A DNA stretch of 14,269 nt from Candidatus Falkowiibacteriota bacterium (lineage in GTDB: Bacteria > Patescibacteriota > Patescibacteriia > Patescibacteriales > UBA12465), in assembly GCA_026396945.1 (NCBI GenBank), contig JAPLVX010000035.1:8415-22683 (forward strand), written 5' to 3'. This document shows, one piece after another, positions 1-7,696 of the stretch; position 1 is the first letter of the stretch; each line of letters begins with the position of its first letter. Made by a program: the position numbers and the translations under genes. The notes under the pieces were generated by a model. That model was not told the origin of the DNA. It worked only from the letters and a program-made list of their open reading frames with translations, and ran no database searches.

Positions 1-1007
1 AAATGGGCCACGAAGTAATTGTTCTAATCGGAGATTTTACCGCTCGAATTGGTGATCCGGGTGGTAAAATGACGACGCGTCAACAATTGAGCCGCGACGA
101 AGTTTTGGCAAATATGAAAAATTGGCTTCAACAGATTAAACCAATTATTAACTTTGACGATAAAGTAAATCCGCCAAGAATATTATATAATCATGATTGG
201 TTGGCTAAGTTGACCATGGAAGATATAATAAATTTGGCTTCAAATGTTACGGTCCAGCAGATGCTAGAACGGGATATGTTCGCCAGGCGTTTGCAGAGTG
301 GCAAGCCGATATATCTTCATGAATTTATGTATCCTCTAATGCAGGGTTATGATAGCGTCGCCATGGAGGTTGACGTTGAGCTTTGCGGTACCGATCAGAT
401 CTTTAATGCCTTAGTCGGTCGCACCTTACTTAAGAAATTTAAAAATAAAGATAAATTTGTTGTCGCCGCTAATTTAATGGCTAACCCGGCGACTGGAGAA
501 TTAATGTCAAAAAGTCTTGGGACCGGGATATTTTTGGATTTGGTTCCAGAAGATATGTACGGCGCAATTATGTCTCAGGCAGACGAAATGATTAGAGTTT
601 TTTTAATTAGCAATACCCGCGTCCCTTTGTCGGAGATTGAAAAAATACTAAAAGCACCTAATCCGCGCGATGCGAAAATGAAAACCGCTTATTTAATTAC
701 GGAAATATTTCATGGGACTAAGCAGGCTCAGAGCGCGCAAGATTTGTTTATTAAAAAAATTCAAAACAAAGAAGTACCGGCTGAGTTAGCTGAAGTAAAA
801 ATTGGCGTGGCCCAGGCCGAACTTTTAGAAATCGTTAAAAAATGTTGCCCGGATAAAAGTAAGAGCGAGTTACGACGTTTGTTAGAACAGGGCGCGGTCA
901 AAATTACTGACAAAGTTTATCGTGACGGGGAAGAGAAAATTGAAATTCCGCCAGTCGGTCTGAATTTAAAATTAGGTAAAAGAAATTGGTTTAAAATCGT
1001 TAAATAG
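1..1007 (+). CDS. tyrS: Tyrosyl-tRNA synthetase, 5' end missing
   Basis: Class I aminoacyl-tRNA synthetase that charges tRNA-Tyr in the cytoplasm. The reading frame is open from the first base, and the methionine at position 3 lies inside the family's usual MGHEVIVLIGDFTARIGDP segment, just after where the HIGH signature should be. Roughly 60 N-terminal residues, including HIGH, are therefore outside the window. Counting from that methionine, the tRNA/tyrosine-binding block VELCGTDQIFN is at about 125-135, the KMSKS-type loop is LMSKSLG at 167-173, and a C-terminal S4 RNA-binding domain starts near 285 (KSELRRLLEQGAVKITD). The GTDQ block and the S4 tail fit the second bacterial TyrRS type rather than the E. 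coli type. The block reads CGTDQ where relatives commonly have GGTDQ. An intrinsic terminator follows about 60 bp downstream. Confidence 0.95.
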   Translation, partial: MGHEVIVLIGDFTARIGDPGGKMTTRQQLSRDEVLANMKNWLQQIKPIINFDDKVNPPRILYNHDWLAKLTMEDIINLASNVTVQQMLERDMFARRLQSGKPIYLHEFMYPLMQGYDSVAMEVDVELCGTDQIFNALVGRTLLKKFKNKDKFVVAANLMANPATGELMSKSLGTGIFLDLVPEDMYGAIMSQADEMIRVFLISNTRVPLSEIEKILKAPNPRDAKMKTAYLITEIFHGTKQAQSAQDLFIKKIQNKEVPAELAEVKIGVAQAELLEIVKKCCPDKSKSELRRLLEQGAVKITDKVYRDGEEKIEIPPVGLNLKLGKRNWFKIVK

Positions 1008-1067
1008 CGCCTGCTCAAGTTAGTGTTTTTTCAGAACTAGTCGCTTTTATTGCCTATTATTCAGCTT

Positions 1068-1097
1068 AAAGCCCAGGCTTGGTCCTGGGCTTTTTTA
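1068..1097 (+). terminator. Intrinsic terminator after tyrS
   Basis: A perfect 10-bp stem, AAAGCCCAGG with CCTGGGCTTT around a CTTGGT loop, runs into a T tract (1091-1096). It lies 60 bp after the tyrS stop and separates tyrS from the next gene. The first half of the gap, 1008-1067, shows nothing else recognisable. Confidence 0.9.
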
Positions 1098-1160
1098 TTT
1101 AGTTAAAATAGCTTAAAATATAAGGGCGGGAACTTATAAAAATTGACCTGGTTTGAAGCC

Positions 1161-1171
1161 GAAGGTTTTTT
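1161..1171 (+). promoter_or_regulatory. Shine-Dalgarno-like site of the exported-protein gene
   Basis: GAAGG at 1161-1165 is followed by six T residues and then the ATG at 1172. Spacing and sequence fit a ribosome binding site. It is listed because it is almost the only recognisable one in the window. Confidence 0.5.
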
Positions 1172-2719
1172 ATGCCTAAAATAATCAAGAAAATAAGACA
1201 AAGCACGGTGGTTAAAATTCGTCTAATTTTATCGCTAATTTTACTCGCTGCCCTTTCGTCTCTTATATTGGCCCGTTTAGTGCCTAGTGGCCGGATTTTT
1301 TATAATCGTGATTTCTCCCGGTCATGGCAATTTTTTGGCGGCCAAGGATTTATTGGTCAATTTAGTCCGGCTGAGCGAATTGACTTCAAGACTAGCGATT
1401 ACGTTAAATTGATTGCCGATCCAGTTTATTTCTCGGTGTTTACGCCACGGTTTTTTACCAGGGCGCGTTTAATTATTACCTATCAGGACTACTTAGCGTC
1501 CAGTACGCCGATCGTTGAAGCCGGAGTTTTGATGGATAAGATTGTTTGGCAATATCAAATGAAGCCAGTCGTTAATAAAATTTTAGATAATTTAAATTGG
1601 CCGACCCTGACGGAGGGCGGCTTAACTTTATACGAACGGCAAAAACCCGTAGCTGATTTGGCCTATTTTATCCAAAGGGCTGGCGAGCGCTCAGACTTAG
1701 CTCTTTATAATTATTCTTTGCTTCGGCCATATTACCTAGATAATTATTCGCCGGCTAAGTCGACTCGAATTATGGCGGCGGGCCTGCGCGGACCTTACCA
1801 ATTTTATACTTATCTTGACGGTGAGGATTTTAATTTAACTTTTTGGTTCCAGGACTTAAATCAGAATTACGATCTTAAGGGTGATGGAGTGACAGTTTTG
1901 GTTAGTGATTATAAGGGTCAAAACATTTTGACCCGACGAGTTAGAGATGACGGGATTATTGCCGACACCGGTCAGTTAAGCGCGCAATCCGTTTTAGCTT
2001 TCGTAATTAAGGATTTGCCCCGCGGCGTTTATAAAGTTGAAGTTAAGGCCAATGATGATATTGTCACTAGAAAAATTATTACTTCGCAAACAAAACTAAC
2101 TTTTATTAATAAATTATGGCTAGTTGATGAAACCGTGGCCGCCTTTGATCTTTACACTAATGTCAATAATCTGAAAGCGACCGCTTTCGGTCCCGGTGGC
2201 GAACAGATCTTGGCCTATAATCGTGAGCCCTTGTCAGTTGACGCCCCCTACCAACAGTTTTACAAGCGAGTGGATTTCGCCGGCCCCGATCATCTATACT
2301 TAATTAATTTAAAGCCCCGGAACTTAATCGTTGAAAATAATGGTTTATTTGCTTTTAATCAAGCCGCTTTCATTAACCCGGATTTTAAGAAAGTAGATAG
2401 TAATTGGGAGGCCGATGATAGTATCAATTATATCCTGAGCGCCTATCAGTCTCCGACCGTCCTTGGCCCTGATAAAATTGCCGTTTTGGATTTCGATTTG
2501 TCGAACGCTTATCGAGAAAACCATAAATATAGCTTGATGATTTCGATTCCGGGCTTGTACGCCAATAATCAAGCGCGGCAATTAGCCGGTCTTGCTCCGG
2601 CCTATTTGGAAATAAAAGAGATTAGACTGGAATTAGAAGGAAAAAGTCTAGGTGATAAGCTCAAGGAGCTATGGCGAGAAAATATTAAGCCCAAATTAGG
2701 CTTGGGGGTCAAAAAATAA
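1172..2719 (+). CDS. Uncharacterised membrane-anchored exported protein
   Basis: I do not recognise the family. The 515-residue product begins with a basic N-terminus (MPKIIKKIRQ) and a single hydrophobic helix at about 16-36 with no clear signal peptidase site. It is thus predicted to be anchored in the membrane with a large domain outside. The rest is aromatic-rich and looks mostly beta, with stretches such as DGEDFNLTFWFQDLN and GVTVLVSDYKGQ that resemble immunoglobulin-like or carbohydrate-binding sandwich strands. That likeness is an impression, not a match. It has no cysteines to speak of and no catalytic motif that I can name. The start is supported by GAAGG at 1161-1165, six bases before the ATG, the best ribosome binding site in the window. 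It heads a same-strand run that includes glycosyltransferase genes, so a cell-surface role is plausible. Confidence 0.8.
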   Translation: MPKIIKKIRQSTVVKIRLILSLILLAALSSLILARLVPSGRIFYNRDFSRSWQFFGGQGFIGQFSPAERIDFKTSDYVKLIADPVYFSVFTPRFFTRARLIITYQDYLASSTPIVEAGVLMDKIVWQYQMKPVVNKILDNLNWPTLTEGGLTLYERQKPVADLAYFIQRAGERSDLALYNYSLLRPYYLDNYSPAKSTRIMAAGLRGPYQFYTYLDGEDFNLTFWFQDLNQNYDLKGDGVTVLVSDYKGQNILTRRVRDDGIIADTGQLSAQSVLAFVIKDLPRGVYKVEVKANDDIVTRKIITSQTKLTFINKLWLVDETVAAFDLYTNVNNLKATAFGPGGEQILAYNREPLSVDAPYQQFYKRVDFAGPDHLYLINLKPRNLIVENNGLFAFNQAAFINPDFKKVDSNWEADDSINYILSAYQSPTVLGPDKIAVLDFDLSNAYRENHKYSLMISIPGLYANNQARQLAGLAPAYLEIKEIRLELEGKSLGDKLKELWRENIKPKLGLGVKK

Positions 2720-2737
2720 GTTTAATTAATTATTTTT

Positions 2738-2959
2738 ATGAGTAAGACAAAAGATATCTCTCAGCCATCATTATCAGTCATCATCCTAAGAGAAATTTTT
2801 TATTTTTCTAGCTTGACCTTGCTCCTCTTCATTATTTTGGAGATTATTTTCCCTTATATAGTTTTGGCCTATTTTAATCTGAATTACTTAGTCGCCTTAG
2901 TTATAATTAGTGGTTTAATTAAGCTCGGATTGAAACAAGCCAGCTCGGGCGCTAATTAA
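2738..2959 (+). CDS. Small two-helix membrane protein
   Basis: The 73-residue protein has a polar N-terminus (about 1-16) and then two long hydrophobic stretches at about 20-46 and 49-66, separated by a short NLNY turn. It ends in a short polar tail. No enzyme or transporter motif is visible and I do not recognise the family. It starts 18 bp after the exported-protein gene and ends 34 bp before the acyl-CoA synthetase, so it is probably cotranscribed with them. No Shine-Dalgarno sequence precedes the ATG; the upstream bases are T-rich. The hydrophobic pattern and operon position argue for a real gene rather than chance. Confidence 0.65.
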   Translation: MSKTKDISQPSLSVIILREIFYFSSLTLLLFIILEIIFPYIVLAYFNLNYLVALVIISGLIKLGLKQASSGAN

Positions 2960-2972
2960 ATTAAACCTGGCC

Positions 2973-2991
2973 ATTAAAATTAAATTTTAAT
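2973..2991 (+). repeat. 19-bp AT-only palindrome before the acyl-CoA synthetase start
   Basis: ATTAAAATT and AATTTTAAT form a perfect inverted repeat around one central A, ending two bases before the ATG at 2994. It could be an operator half-site pair or a weak hairpin over the ribosome entry site, or simply chance in AT-rich DNA. Confidence 0.5.
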
Positions 2992-2993
2992 CT

Positions 2994-5066
2994 ATGTCTT
3001 TAAATCTTTTCCTAAAACCCCAGGCGATTGCTTTGATCGGCGCTTCCCGGGAAGCGCAGAAAATCGGCTATCAGATTTTAGATAATATTATCAAATCTAA
3101 ATTCAAGGGGAAAATTTATCCGATTAATTTGAAGGGCGGTAAAATTTTAGGCTTAAAGGCCTTAGTTAGATTAGACGATATCACTTTCAAGAATAAAGCG
3201 GCCGTTTTGGTGGTGGTAGCGATTCCGGCCGCTTTTGTTTTGGCGGAAGTCACTCGGGCCGGTAAATTAGGTTTTAAAAATTTAGTGATAATTAGCGCCG
3301 GTTTCAAAGAAAGCGGCCTCGCGGGCAAAGCTCGAGAAGATGAATTGATTGCGGTGGCTAAAAAATATCAGCTAAATATTTTGGGACCCAATTGTTTAGG
3401 CTTCATTAATAACTTAGCTAATTTAAATCTATCGTTTGCTCGCAGTCAGCCGCAAACTACTGGGCGCGTTTCCGGTCTAGCCTTTCTATCGCAATCAGGC
3501 GCCATTGGGAGCGCGGTCTTAGATTGGTTTGAGGAACAGAAGATTAATTTTGAATTATTTGTTAGCTTAGGCAATAAAGCGGTACTCTCGGAAAATGATT
3601 TCTTGGAGGCGCTTTTAACAGAACAAAAAGTTAAGGCAGTTTTCCTGTATCTAGAAGAAATAAATCAGGGGGAAAGGCTTTTGAATTTAATTTCCCGGCT
3701 CTCCAAAGTAAAACCCGTGTTTGTTCTTAAGGCCGGTACAACTAATTTAGGCAGCCGCGCGGCTGAGTCTCATACTGGTTCAATGGCCGGGTCGAATCAA
3801 ATAATTATGACCGGTTTAAACCGGGCGGGTGCTATTATTTTAGCCAGTTTGGAAGAATTCTTGGATTTATTGGAATTTTTCCGGCCGCTTAATTGGCAGG
3901 CCAAGCGGCCGGCCGACTTGATTATTGTTTCTAACGCCGGCGGACCGGCGGTTTTAAGCGCCGATGAAGTTGAACGTTTACACTTGAATTTAGCGCCTCT
4001 TCAGCCCGCCCTAGTTAAACATCTGAAAAAAGTAATTCCTGTTCTAATCAACATTAATAATCCTCTTGATTTGTTGGGTGATGCCGACCCGAAGCGTTAC
4101 GAGTTGGCTTTGTCCGCTATTTTGTCCGATCCCGCCAATACTCAGGTTTTAGTTCTGCTCACGGCGCAAACCATGACCGCGCCGCTTAAGATTGCCGAAC
4201 TAATCGCTCGCCTCGCTAAGAAATACCCGCGGAAAAATATTTTTACTAGCTTTATCGGCGGTCACGCGGTTAAATCAGCTAATAATTATTTGGCGGCGCA
4301 ACAGGTGTCAATTTTTTCTTCGCCGGAAGCCGCCTTGCAAAGCTGGCAAAAATTATTTAATTATTTAAAACTCCGGCCCGAGTTAAAAATTTATCGAACC
4401 GCAAAAATTTCCCGCGCGCCTAAAATAAGCCCAGCACCCGGTCTTTATGATTATTTCAAATCTTTAGCCCTGCTTAAAAAATATCAGATTCCGATTATTA
4501 AGACTCTGAGATATAAACCTCGTTTAGCCTTTAAGCTTAAATTTCCCCTCGCCCTAAAAGTTGTTGGTCCGGATTTTGTTCACAAAAGTGATCAAGGGGC
4601 GGTTATCTTGAATTTAAAAAATCACGCCGCCCTGGAGCGAGCCTATAAGAGCTTAAGATCTCGTTTTAAAAAAGTATTAATTAATCCCCTTAATTATTTT
4701 GTGATTCAAGAGATGTTTAAGGACCGGCAAGAGATGATTTTGGGTTTTAAGCGTGACGCCTCTTTCGGTCCGATTTTAATGATCGGACAGGGAGGAATTT
4801 ACGCCGAAGTTTTTAAAGATTTTAAGTTAACGACCGCGGATATTAACCTGACCCAAGCCCTGGCCTTAATTGATAATTTAAAAGTCAGTCAGATTTTGCG
4901 CGGAGCGCGTGGTCAAGCCAGTTTTGATATTAAGAACTTGGCGCAGGCCTTGGTAAATTTAGCGCGCTTGGCGCGAGCGCATCCGGAAATAAATGAATTG
5001 GATATTAATCCTTTATTTGTTAAGCATCAGGGCGTGCTGGCGATTGACGTGAGAATTATTACTTAG
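2994..5066 (+). CDS. ADP-forming acyl-CoA synthetase (acetate-CoA ligase), fused alpha-beta
   Basis: Interconverts an acyl-CoA such as acetyl-CoA, with ADP and phosphate, and the free acid, CoA and ATP. In fermenters this yields ATP by substrate-level phosphorylation. The 690-residue protein contains both subunits seen separately in some archaea. The CoA-binding Rossmann domain is at about 5-130 (AIALIGASRE; LNILGPNCLGF). The succinyl-CoA-ligase-like domains follow (GLAFLSQSGAIGSAVLDW at 161-178), with the phosphohistidine site as ESHTGSMAGS, His260. A second ligase-type domain spans about 300-455. After a basic, proline-containing linker (about 465-482) comes the ATP-grasp half, with VVGPDFVHKSDQGAV at 523-537, GQGGIYAEVFKDF at 598-610 and the metal-binding end ELDINPLF at 668-675. 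All key motifs are intact. Acetate is the likely substrate, but the sequence alone does not fix it. Confidence 0.93.
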   Translation: MSLNLFLKPQAIALIGASREAQKIGYQILDNIIKSKFKGKIYPINLKGGKILGLKALVRLDDITFKNKAAVLVVVAIPAAFVLAEVTRAGKLGFKNLVIISAGFKESGLAGKAREDELIAVAKKYQLNILGPNCLGFINNLANLNLSFARSQPQTTGRVSGLAFLSQSGAIGSAVLDWFEEQKINFELFVSLGNKAVLSENDFLEALLTEQKVKAVFLYLEEINQGERLLNLISRLSKVKPVFVLKAGTTNLGSRAAESHTGSMAGSNQIIMTGLNRAGAIILASLEEFLDLLEFFRPLNWQAKRPADLIIVSNAGGPAVLSADEVERLHLNLAPLQPALVKHLKKVIPVLININNPLDLLGDADPKRYELALSAILSDPANTQVLVLLTAQTMTAPLKIAELIARLAKKYPRKNIFTSFIGGHAVKSANNYLAAQQVSIFSSPEAALQSWQKLFNYLKLRPELKIYRTAKISRAPKISPAPGLYDYFKSLALLKKYQIPIIKTLRYKPRLAFKLKFPLALKVVGPDFVHKSDQGAVILNLKNHAALERAYKSLRSRFKKVLINPLNYFVIQEMFKDRQEMILGFKRDASFGPILMIGQGGIYAEVFKDFKLTTADINLTQALALIDNLKVSQILRGARGQASFDIKNLAQALVNLARLARAHPEINELDINPLFVKHQGVLAIDVRIIT

Positions 5067-5085
5067 TTTTTATTTAGAGATATTT

Positions 5086-5808
5086 ATGTATAAAGGCCAA
5101 AAAATTGTCGTGGTTTTACCGGCCTATAATGCTGCTAAAACTTTAGCTTTAACTGTTCATGGTTTACCCAGCGAGGTCGATGAAATAATTTTAGTTGATG
5201 ACCATAGTCAAGATGAAACAATCGCAATTGCCACTGAATTAGGTCTAACAGTTTTACGTCACGCCGAGACTAAGGGTTACGGGGCGAACCAGAAGACTTG
5301 TTATCAGGCCGCTTTAGACCACGAAGCGGATATTATTGTGATGATTCATCCCGATTATCAATATGACCCTTATTTAGTTAAATATTTTGCGGCTTTTTTA
5401 GGGGATGATTATTTCGACGTTATGTTGGGAACCAGAATCAGATCACGGCGCGAGGCTTTGGCCGGCGGTATGCCGTCTTATAAATATTTAGCTAATCGGT
5501 TTTTGTCGATTATTGAAAATATGGTGAGCGGCCTTAATTTGTCGGAGTGGCATACCGGAATGCGCGCCTATAAACGCGAAGTTCTATTAAATATTAATTG
5601 GTTGAAGAATTCCGATGATTTCGTTTTTGATTCTCAAGTTTTATTTCAGATTGTGGCCAAACATTACCGCTTGGGCGAGATCCCGGTGCCAGTCAAATAT
5701 TTTCCTGAGGCCTCCTCAATTAATTTTAGACGGAGTTTAAAATATGGTTTAGCGACCCTGGGTGTCGCCGCTAGCTATTTATTTAATAAAAGCCGTTGGC
5801 GCGGCTGA
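5086..5808 (+). CDS. Family 2 glycosyltransferase, polyprenyl-phosphate sugar synthase-like
   Basis: A single GT-A domain of 240 residues without the multi-helix tail of processive enzymes. It resembles dolichol-phosphate mannosyltransferase and related transferases that place a nucleotide-activated sugar on a lipid phosphate at the inner face of the membrane. Visible motifs are VVVLPAYNAAKTL (8-20), the nucleotide-binding ILVDDHSQDET (35-45), KGYGANQKTC (63-72), the metal-binding region MIHPDYQYDP (86-95), and LGTRIRSR (114-121). The acceptor-side block is EWHTGMRAYKREVL (154-167). The C-terminal LGVAASYLF may rest on the membrane. It starts 20 bp after the acyl-CoA synthetase and ends 6 bp before the GT-C/TPR gene, which suggests translational coupling and joint function. 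The sugar and lipid cannot be read from the sequence. Confidence 0.88.
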   Translation: MYKGQKIVVVLPAYNAAKTLALTVHGLPSEVDEIILVDDHSQDETIAIATELGLTVLRHAETKGYGANQKTCYQAALDHEADIIVMIHPDYQYDPYLVKYFAAFLGDDYFDVMLGTRIRSRREALAGGMPSYKYLANRFLSIIENMVSGLNLSEWHTGMRAYKREVLLNINWLKNSDDFVFDSQVLFQIVAKHYRLGEIPVPVKYFPEASSINFRRSLKYGLATLGVAASYLFNKSRWRG

Positions 5809-5814
5809 GCATAT

Positions 5815-7617
5815 ATGAAATTTAATTTTCTAGCCAATCGATTAGAGGGTGGTTTCAAAAATCCGACTTCTTTTTGGTTAAAATCATGGCGACCTTTTGC
5901 CCTCTTATTATTACTGGGAGTAATCTTATATAGCCAAACCTTATTTTTTGATTTTTCCTATTTGGACGATAATAATTTAATTTTGGATAATGCCCAGATC
6001 CTAAGCAAGGCTAATTTAGGTGATATTTTTTCTAATGACGTTTTTTTCTCTAATCAAAAATTTTACTATCGCCCGATTATGACGCTGTCACTTTGGGTCG
6101 ATTTTAAATTGATGGAAGCTTTGCCGTTTTGGTATCATCTAAGTAATATTATTTTTCATGTTATCTCCGCTGGTTTGTTATTCATTTTTTTGCAGCGCCT
6201 CCGTCTGCGGCGAACTCTGGCTTGGTGGGCCAGCGTTGTTTTTCTAGTCCATCCCGTCTTAAGTTCGGCCGTGGCCTGGGTACCGGGGCGCAATGATATT
6301 CTCTTGACAATCTTTATTTTAGCCTCCTGGTTATTCTTTGAGGCTTGGTTGCGTCGGGAAACTTGGGGCGCTTGGCTCGGCCACGCCCTATTCTTTGCGC
6401 TCGCTTTATTTACTAAAGAAACCGCGATCTTTTTGCCAATATTAATTTTAGTTTATTTATTTTTATTTAGAAATTTTAGCCTAAAAGAAATTTTTAAAAG
6501 GCCAACGGATTCAAGCTTGCCGACGGATTCAGGCTCAGCCACTCATAATAATTATTCCGCCCTAGAATTGGAAACCGGAGGTCCTAAAGAGAGCGAAACC
6601 GAGGCCGGAGAATCTCCAGGTACCTTAGATCCCGCCATAAATTTAGACGCCCTTACCGCCAAGCCTTTGATTAATAATCAAACTAAGAAAATAATTATTT
6701 TAGTCAGTACCTGGTTAACCGCCCTTCTAGTTTGGTTCTTGCCCCGTAGTATCGTTCTCGAGAATACGGATTTTAATATTTTCAATTTGCTCGGCTCAAT
6801 TATAAAAAGCTGGCCGGCAATTTTTCTTTATTTAGGCAAAATAGTTTTACCCCTTAATTTGTCGGTTTTTCCTACTCTGGCTGATTCAAACTGGGGCCCG
6901 GGCTTAGGCGTCTTAGTTTTATTGGTGGTTGCTTTTATCAGATGGTCACCCCGACCCCGTCGTAATTATTTAATCTTTGGCCTAGCTTGGTTTTTATTGT
7001 TTTTGCTGCCATCTTTCATCAATCCTAATCCCAGCGCCCCCTCAGGTTTTTTTGAGCATCGCCTATATTTGCCCCTCATCGGTTTTATGATAGTTTTTTT
7101 AGAACTAGACTTTATAAAAAACCTAAACTTTAAGGCGACTAAAACTAGGATCGGGCTTGGCGTCTTAATTTTTATTTTTATTGTTTTAACTTTGAATCAA
7201 AGCCATATTTTTCGGGATCGCTTTGCTTTCTGGAGCGGCGCCGTTAACATGTCGCCCCATTCAGCTTTTGCCCACTCCAATTTAGGGGCAATGTATTATT
7301 TATCCGGCGATTTGCCGGGCGCCATCAATCAATATCAAGACGCTTTATTTTTAAATAACCAAGAACCAATGGCTCATAATAATCTCGGTTTGGTTTATTT
7401 AGATCAAAAGAAATATCCGGCCGCGGAAAAAGAATTTAATCTGGAATTAGCTTATAATCCCAATTATGACAAGGCCTTATTTAATCTCGGACGTCTTTAT
7501 TACCTGCAGAAGCGGTATTTGGAAGCCGCTTATTATTGGCAGGCGACCCTGGTTGTTAACCCGGCTTATTATGAAGCCTATCAATATTTACTTTTACTCA
7601 GAAATAAAATAGAATAG
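5815..7617 (+). CDS. Polytopic GT-C-like glycosyltransferase with C-terminal TPRs (TMTC-like)
   Basis: About eleven hydrophobic segments are spread over residues 28-462, followed by three tetratricopeptide repeats at about 485-517, 519-551 and 552-585. The first extracytoplasmic loop carries FSYLDDNNLILDN (48-60), with the acidic pair expected of GT-C enzymes using lipid-phosphate sugars. FYYRPIMTLSLWVDF (83-97) and HPVLSSAVAWVPGRNDILL (146-164) match the pattern of TMTC-type O-mannosyltransferases and their bacterial relatives. The TPRs probably bind peptide or protein partners. A polar, low-complexity insert at 229-290, rich in Thr, Ser, Glu and Pro, interrupts the membrane core and is unlike the rest of the protein. 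The gene sits directly behind a family 2 transferase that could make its donor. Protein glycosylation is the favoured role; O-antigen-ligase-like or purely structural TPR roles are alternatives. Confidence 0.82.
   Translation: MKFNFLANRLEGGFKNPTSFWLKSWRPFALLLLLGVILYSQTLFFDFSYLDDNNLILDNAQILSKANLGDIFSNDVFFSNQKFYYRPIMTLSLWVDFKLMEALPFWYHLSNIIFHVISAGLLFIFLQRLRLRRTLAWWASVVFLVHPVLSSAVAWVPGRNDILLTIFILASWLFFEAWLRRETWGAWLGHALFFALALFTKETAIFLPILILVYLFLFRNFSLKEIFKRPTDSSLPTDSGSATHNNYSALELETGGPKESETEAGESPGTLDPAINLDALTAKPLINNQTKKIIILVSTWLTALLVWFLPRSIVLENTDFNIFNLLGSIIKSWPAIFLYLGKIVLPLNLSVFPTLADSNWGPGLGVLVLLVVAFIRWSPRPRRNYLIFGLAWFLLFLLPSFINPNPSAPSGFFEHRLYLPLIGFMIVFLELDFIKNLNFKATKTRIGLGVLIFIFIVLTLNQSHIFRDRFAFWSGAVNMSPHSAFAHSNLGAMYYLSGDLPGAINQYQDALFLNNQEPMAHNNLGLVYLDQKKYPAAEKEFNLELAYNPNYDKALFNLGRLYYLQKRYLEAAYYWQATLVVNPAYYEAYQYLLLLRNKIE
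6499..6684 (+). other. Low-complexity linker-coding segment with an 18-nt tandem repeat
   Basis: This stretch encodes residues 229-290 of the GT-C/TPR protein. It opens with two imperfect 18-nt copies beginning ACGGATTCA, giving PTDSSL-PTDSGS, and continues as a Glu/Gly/Pro/Thr-rich tract with no hydrophobic helix. It separates two groups of membrane segments and is probably a disordered loop. Confidence 0.6.
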
Positions 7618-7626
7618 AGGCTTGGG

Positions 7627-7669
7627 CCGGGTAATACCGGGTAATATATGTATAAAATATATGTCCCGG
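7627..7669 (+). repeat. Tandem decamer and hairpin upstream of murJ
   Basis: CCGGGTAATA occurs twice in tandem (7627-7636 and 7637-7646). The second CCGGG (7637-7641) can pair with CCCGG at 7665-7669, and the inner ATATAT (7644-7649) with ATATAT (7657-7662), making an interrupted hairpin with a 7-nt loop. It lies just upstream of a TATAAT box, which suits a regulator-binding site more than a terminator, because no T tract follows. Confidence 0.55.
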
Positions 7670-7673
7670 AGTA

Positions 7674-7679
7674 TATAAT
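7674..7679 (+). promoter_or_regulatory. Candidate -10 box for murJ
   Basis: TATAAT at 7674-7679 predicts a start near 7686, about 11 bases before the murJ ATG. The sequence 17 bases upstream (TATAAA) is a poor -35, and that region falls inside the hairpin, so an activator or structure could matter. No ribosome binding site follows. Confidence 0.35.
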
Positions 7680-7696
7680 TTGTAAACCTAATTTAC

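Noticed and set aside
1119..1148. TATAAG (1119-1124) and TTGACC (1143-1148) as promoter elements for the gene at 1172.
   Set aside because: Neither has a partner hexamer at proper spacing, so no promoter can be supported here.
2345..2581. Antisense open frame within the exported-protein gene.
   Set aside because: No motif or start signal; the overlapping plus-strand gene explains the sequence.
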